In this document: positions 60,543-64,000 of the stretch, in pieces | Layout: the number at the start of each line of letters is the position of its first letter | Position numbering within the stretch: the first letter of the stretch is position 1 | Assembly: GCA_025677815.1 (NCBI GenBank) | Contig: JAIXMP010000009.1 | Coordinates: 1,488,001 to 1,552,000 of the forward strand | Direction: 5' to 3' | From: Phascolomyces articulosus | Lineage: Eukaryota; Mucoromycota; Mucoromycetes; Mucorales; Lichtheimiaceae | DNA: 64,000 bases | Notes under the pieces: model-generated | The model's input: the letters and a program-made list of their open reading frames with translations, nothing else | The model's database searches: none | What the model was told of the DNA's origin: nothing | Program-made: the position numbers and the translations under genes

Positions 60543-63500
60543 TCAGGATTTTTTTGGGGGGGATCCCACTGCTTGTTCAACTTGGGCATGCCATTCAATC
60601 TTCTCCACCTAAGAAACAGTAAAGTCAGTCAAGTTAGTACAATAAGTATGCTGAAATCCATATTTAAGGGTCTATATTATACCTCTAACGCTTCAATTCT
60701 TTCTTTGAGCTCATCAACTATTATTTTCATTTGTTTCATTTGCTTCTTATGAGAATCTTTTTCTGCCTATATTTATTTTATTTTAGAAGTTAATACAAGA
60801 ACACTCCCTTGACGTATTATTAGCTACTTACTTTATCCAGATCTGATACCTCACTTTTTGGTAAGGGTACTTTCTTAAGATGTTCTTCAAGTTGTAATGA
60901 AATTTTTTCTTTTTCATCATCAAGCTCACTATATTAAAAATTCCAAATCTTTAGCACTCTATTATTTACATGTTTCAATCATTGAAAGAAACATACCTTT
61001 GACGTTTTGTTAGATACTGATTCTCAGCTTGTAAACTGGCAATCAATTCTTCCATACCCCACCATTGTGAGAGTAGTCCTTTGATATGTCCTTTCTGCTC
61101 CTCCAAATGAGCCCTATTTTTAATTGTTAATTTAATGGTAATATACGGTAAAAAAGTGATATACATCAACAACATACCATAGTAACATTTGTTTCGTAAG
61201 TTGCATTACACGATGTTCATTTTCAGCTGCTTTTTCCAACAATGGTTGACGCGTCTTGAGCTCATTTTCCAATTCAAATACACGTTGTTCAGTCCTCAAT
61301 AATTTTGCGTGTTGTTCAGCTGCACATTTTTCCTGTTCTTGTATTTTTTGTCTGGCTTCTTCCATATCTCCTTGCCATTTCCTTCGAGCTTCTCGATAGC
61401 TCCGTAATTTGCTACCTTGCTCATCTTCCCATTTAATATGCTTTTGAGTGGTTAATGCAGATTCTGCTTTCAGTTTTGTGAGAGTTGTAATGGCTTCCTT
61501 TAGTTGAGCACGAAGAATACGGGTTGTATTATACTAAATATACCATATGAATATGGGTTATATGTCGCAATATTAGAAAACTTTGGTAGTCAAATGATTC
61601 TTTACATCTCTCTAAAAATTATATTGTATACTCATACTGTTCTTTGTCGTTCCGCTTCCACAGAACTATCCACAACGTGTTCTCGATGCAAACGACCCAT
61701 ATGCTGAAGGTGCTGTTGCTTGACAAATAATTCAAAATTTAACTCGTTTCGAAGTAACAAGACTTCGCGTTTGAGTGCAGCAATGAGAAGTTTTGTTTCT
61801 GGTGACATAGTTACTGTTGAAGATGTAGGACTTGAAATAGTTTCCGAAAGATGAGAGGTATCTGCTATAGACGTTGTAGAAATTGATACTGGATCAGGTA
61901 ATAGTGGAGATACTGAAGCAGAAGGAGAAGGAGATGAAAGTCGTTCTAGATCAGCATCCTGGATATATACAGAAGAAACACTCTTAAATAAGTAAAATAC
62001 ATGTAGGATACAGCCAACACTTTGGTATTTATAAAATATAGACTAATAAATTACCCAGACATCATCACCAATCAATACTTCAGCACCACCTTTTAACGCC
62101 CGATGCATATCCAGAATACTGTTGACAGCTTTGTTAGACTGTTGTTTTTTTTCATGTACATTTGTTATGCTATCAGTAATAGTCGAGGGGGTGTATTTCT
62201 GTTGTTGTTGTTGCAGTTGTTGTGATTCAAGATGTTGATTTTGGTTTTCCGAGGGTGAAGAAGATGAACATGGGACCTGCCCAGTATGTGCCCATATTGC
62301 CTCATCCAAAAGATCTGGTTGGGAACCTCCTCGATGTTGCTTATCAGAACTAAAGGCAACTCGAGATGCAGCATTGGTTAAATCCAAACTCATTATTTGT
62401 GCAATTACATCAGGAGGTTCCATTTTCATCCATCGTGATCGATCCGTCAATTCAGTTTCAGTATCCATTGTAACAAGACTGGGATGTAACATATGCCGCG
62501 ATACTTGTGTCTATTATTTCATTGTTACTCCTTTTTTATAAAAAAAAATGTGAAATAAAAGCAAACTATTGCATACCAAAGTACGGGATCTGAATGTTTC
62601 TTCATCAAATTCTTCAGGCATATGAAATTCTTTTTCAACAAAGTATGCATACGGAGCGTGAAGAAACCTTACAAAGTTGCATGGATATAAACCGTACAGA
62701 GATGTAAAGAAAGGCCCGGTCAACGGATTGGAAGGAGGTGCCGATAATTTAGAAAAGGTATAATCTAAAAAATATATCATCATCATTATATATAAAATTA
62801 AACTACTAAGGCGCATAAAAAAAAATAAAAATTAAAACGAAAATGCTAACCAGCACAATCCCATCCATCAGCTGCCACACGACTATTTCCTGTGAATGAT
62901 AAAGGGGGGGATGACCCACTATCACTAGGTTGATCATCTTGGATTGCAATATTTTGTTTCTGCCGTATATCACGAAGCTGATCCCAACAAAGAGCACGAG
63001 CAAAAATATAAAAAAGTTGCGGTAAATGAGGTGGCAAGGATGTACACATTCGTGGTAATAACATGATCAGATTAGTCACTGACATAGCAATCAATGTAGT
63101 TGAGTTATCATACTAAAAAAAAGAGAAATAGAATAATAATAAAGAGGAAACAATAAATCAAGAAATTAGAAGAAACATTTGTCGTTCGTGTTTCACAACA
63201 ACAAAAAAATACCATCATTGATTTCAGCATCGATATGAAGAGCTCCGTTTCAAGGATTTCGTGCAAATGAGTACGCTAAATTAGTTTTAATACCCGTTAA
63301 CCTTTTGAATGTCTACCGTCCCACATCATTCCATTTCTTTTTGCCTCCAAGAAACCGACCTTGCGCAATAAAAATTCACTTAGCAAATAAACGATCTGCA
63401 AACGATACTTGCTTTGTAAAAAGTACTCGTTCAAAATCATAAAGAAACGCTTTGTTTCGACAGACCCAAAGCTGAGTAAAATGGCTACCAGACTTTTTGA

Positions 63501-64000
63501 CCATTCATCCTGCTCCAAATCCAACAAAGCTTGATGCTGCAGCCTTAATCGAGTAGTTTCGTCCTGTTGTTGCTTTTCCCCATATATCAATGATGAGGAT
63601 GAGGACGATGTTGCAACTTGCTTTTGTTTATCCAAGGCTTCCAAGCTGTCCTCTTCATGCGGAGAGTAATTTTCAGACCACCCCAGATACTCATCCACTA
63701 CCTTTTTGGCATACTTGTTCTCATTGTTATTCCTGACAAATTTTTCTAGTACAAGACAGTCCGAAACAATAGCACGGGCTTCACGACGAACATTTTCAGT
63801 ATAAGAAGCTGTGCCAAGCACAGGTTTTAGTACCACGGTCCACCAGTCATGAAAGAAAATACGGTCAGGACCCAATAATGGCGCCAGCTTGCGTACAAAT
63901 AACAATATCAAATAATGCTGATTATGAATTAAAAGCGCTTCATTACTGCAAGATACAGTATTGCTCACATTACGTGAAGATGGTGGTGATATTACTATGT
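60543..64000 (-). CDS. TSC1: TSC1 (hamartin) homologue, 5' end outside the window
   Basis: Scaffold of the TSC1-TSC2 complex, the GTPase-activating complex for Rheb that restrains TORC1. Exons in transcript order: 64000-63360 (open to the edge), 63275-63213, 63112-62851, 62764-62577, 62510-62055, 61958-61638, 61533-61178, 61113-60997, 60928-60832, 60766-60683 and 60608-60543. The N-terminal helical domain is clear: HEILETELFISMLKSMMYDN followed by STTLIAMSVTNLIMLLPRM and LPPHLPQLFYIFARALCWD, then SLYGLYPCNFVRFLHAPYAY and EETFRSRTLV. A disordered Gln/Ser linker is followed by about 350 residues of coiled coil (EEARQKIQEQEKCAAEQHAK and onward), as in hamartin. The donor at 63359 (GTCGGT) is preferred because it alone joins in frame to RTHLHEILETEL. 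The true start lies beyond 64000. Confidence 0.9.

Overview
The window looks like the genome of an early-diverging filamentous fungus, most likely Mucoromycota (Mucorales-like). The DNA is AT-rich, introns are short (about 50-120 nt) with GTANNN donors, intergenic spacers are small, and proteins are rich in Gln, Asn and Ser runs. The host gene set is TSC1, DNAJC11, MCMBP, a full-length TEX10/IPI1-type protein, WDR70, TRAX, a class IV (Chs3-type) chitin synthase and a Clr2-like protein. Exon models were built by eye from splice signals and reading frame. The total coding length of each complete model divides by three.

Layout. 1-7.8 kb is gene-poor and carries transposon relics: a pogo-type MITE, LINE 3' ends, one with a perfect 15-bp target-site duplication (TSD), and degraded ORFs. 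7.8-15.6 kb holds a chitin synthase and a DNAJC11 homologue, both on the minus strand. 15.6-18.8 kb holds a MEA1-like gene between two diverged copies of an unclassified repeat. 18.9-23.4 kb holds a poly-Q protein (minus) and MCMBP (plus), divergent. 23.5-27.9 kb is a 1408-residue helical-repeat protein with a BTB-like C-terminus. 27.9-30.8 kb has no recognised gene. 30.8-37.0 kb is a head-to-head pair, WDR70 and TEX10/IPI1, with start codons 147 bp apart. 37.0-40.4 kb holds a 503-bp MULE-like MITE, a degraded ORF and a LINE relic. 40.4-42.8 kb is a Clr2-like gene convergent with TRAX. 42.86-58.41 kb is a transposon nest. 58.5-59.4 kb is a nicotinamidase. 60.5-64 kb is TSC1 (hamartin), which runs off the right edge.

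The main discovery is the nest. An outer MULE-type element (B, 42861-58409, TSD aaaaaata, perfect TIRs of about 77 bp) landed in what would have been a 132-bp shared promoter between TRAX and the nicotinamidase. A pogo/Tigger element (42866-45576, TA duplication) then inserted into B's left TIR. A LINE (45592-51038, 17-bp TSD) inserted across the pogo/B junction. A second, related MULE (A, 51127-54769, TSD aaaaatgc) inserted inside B. Both MULEs encode the same unusual architecture: a FAR1-type zinc cluster, a MULE DDE transposase and a SWIM finger, joined by splicing to a C-terminal OTU-type cysteine protease domain. They share the terminal core GGCYACRTCTATTTGCAC. Copy B has lost its first splice donor (GT to AT). 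Copy A has a frame offset that alternative splice sites could absorb. This DNA-transposon and deubiquitinase-like fusion is the best candidate for an under-described system here.

Host genes cover cell-wall synthesis, mitochondrial membrane biogenesis, replication (MCMBP), DNA-damage/chromatin signalling (WDR70), ribosome biogenesis (TEX10/IPI1), small-RNA processing (TRAX), NAD salvage (nicotinamidase) and TORC1 control (TSC1). They show no operon-like functional grouping, but several share short divergent promoters.
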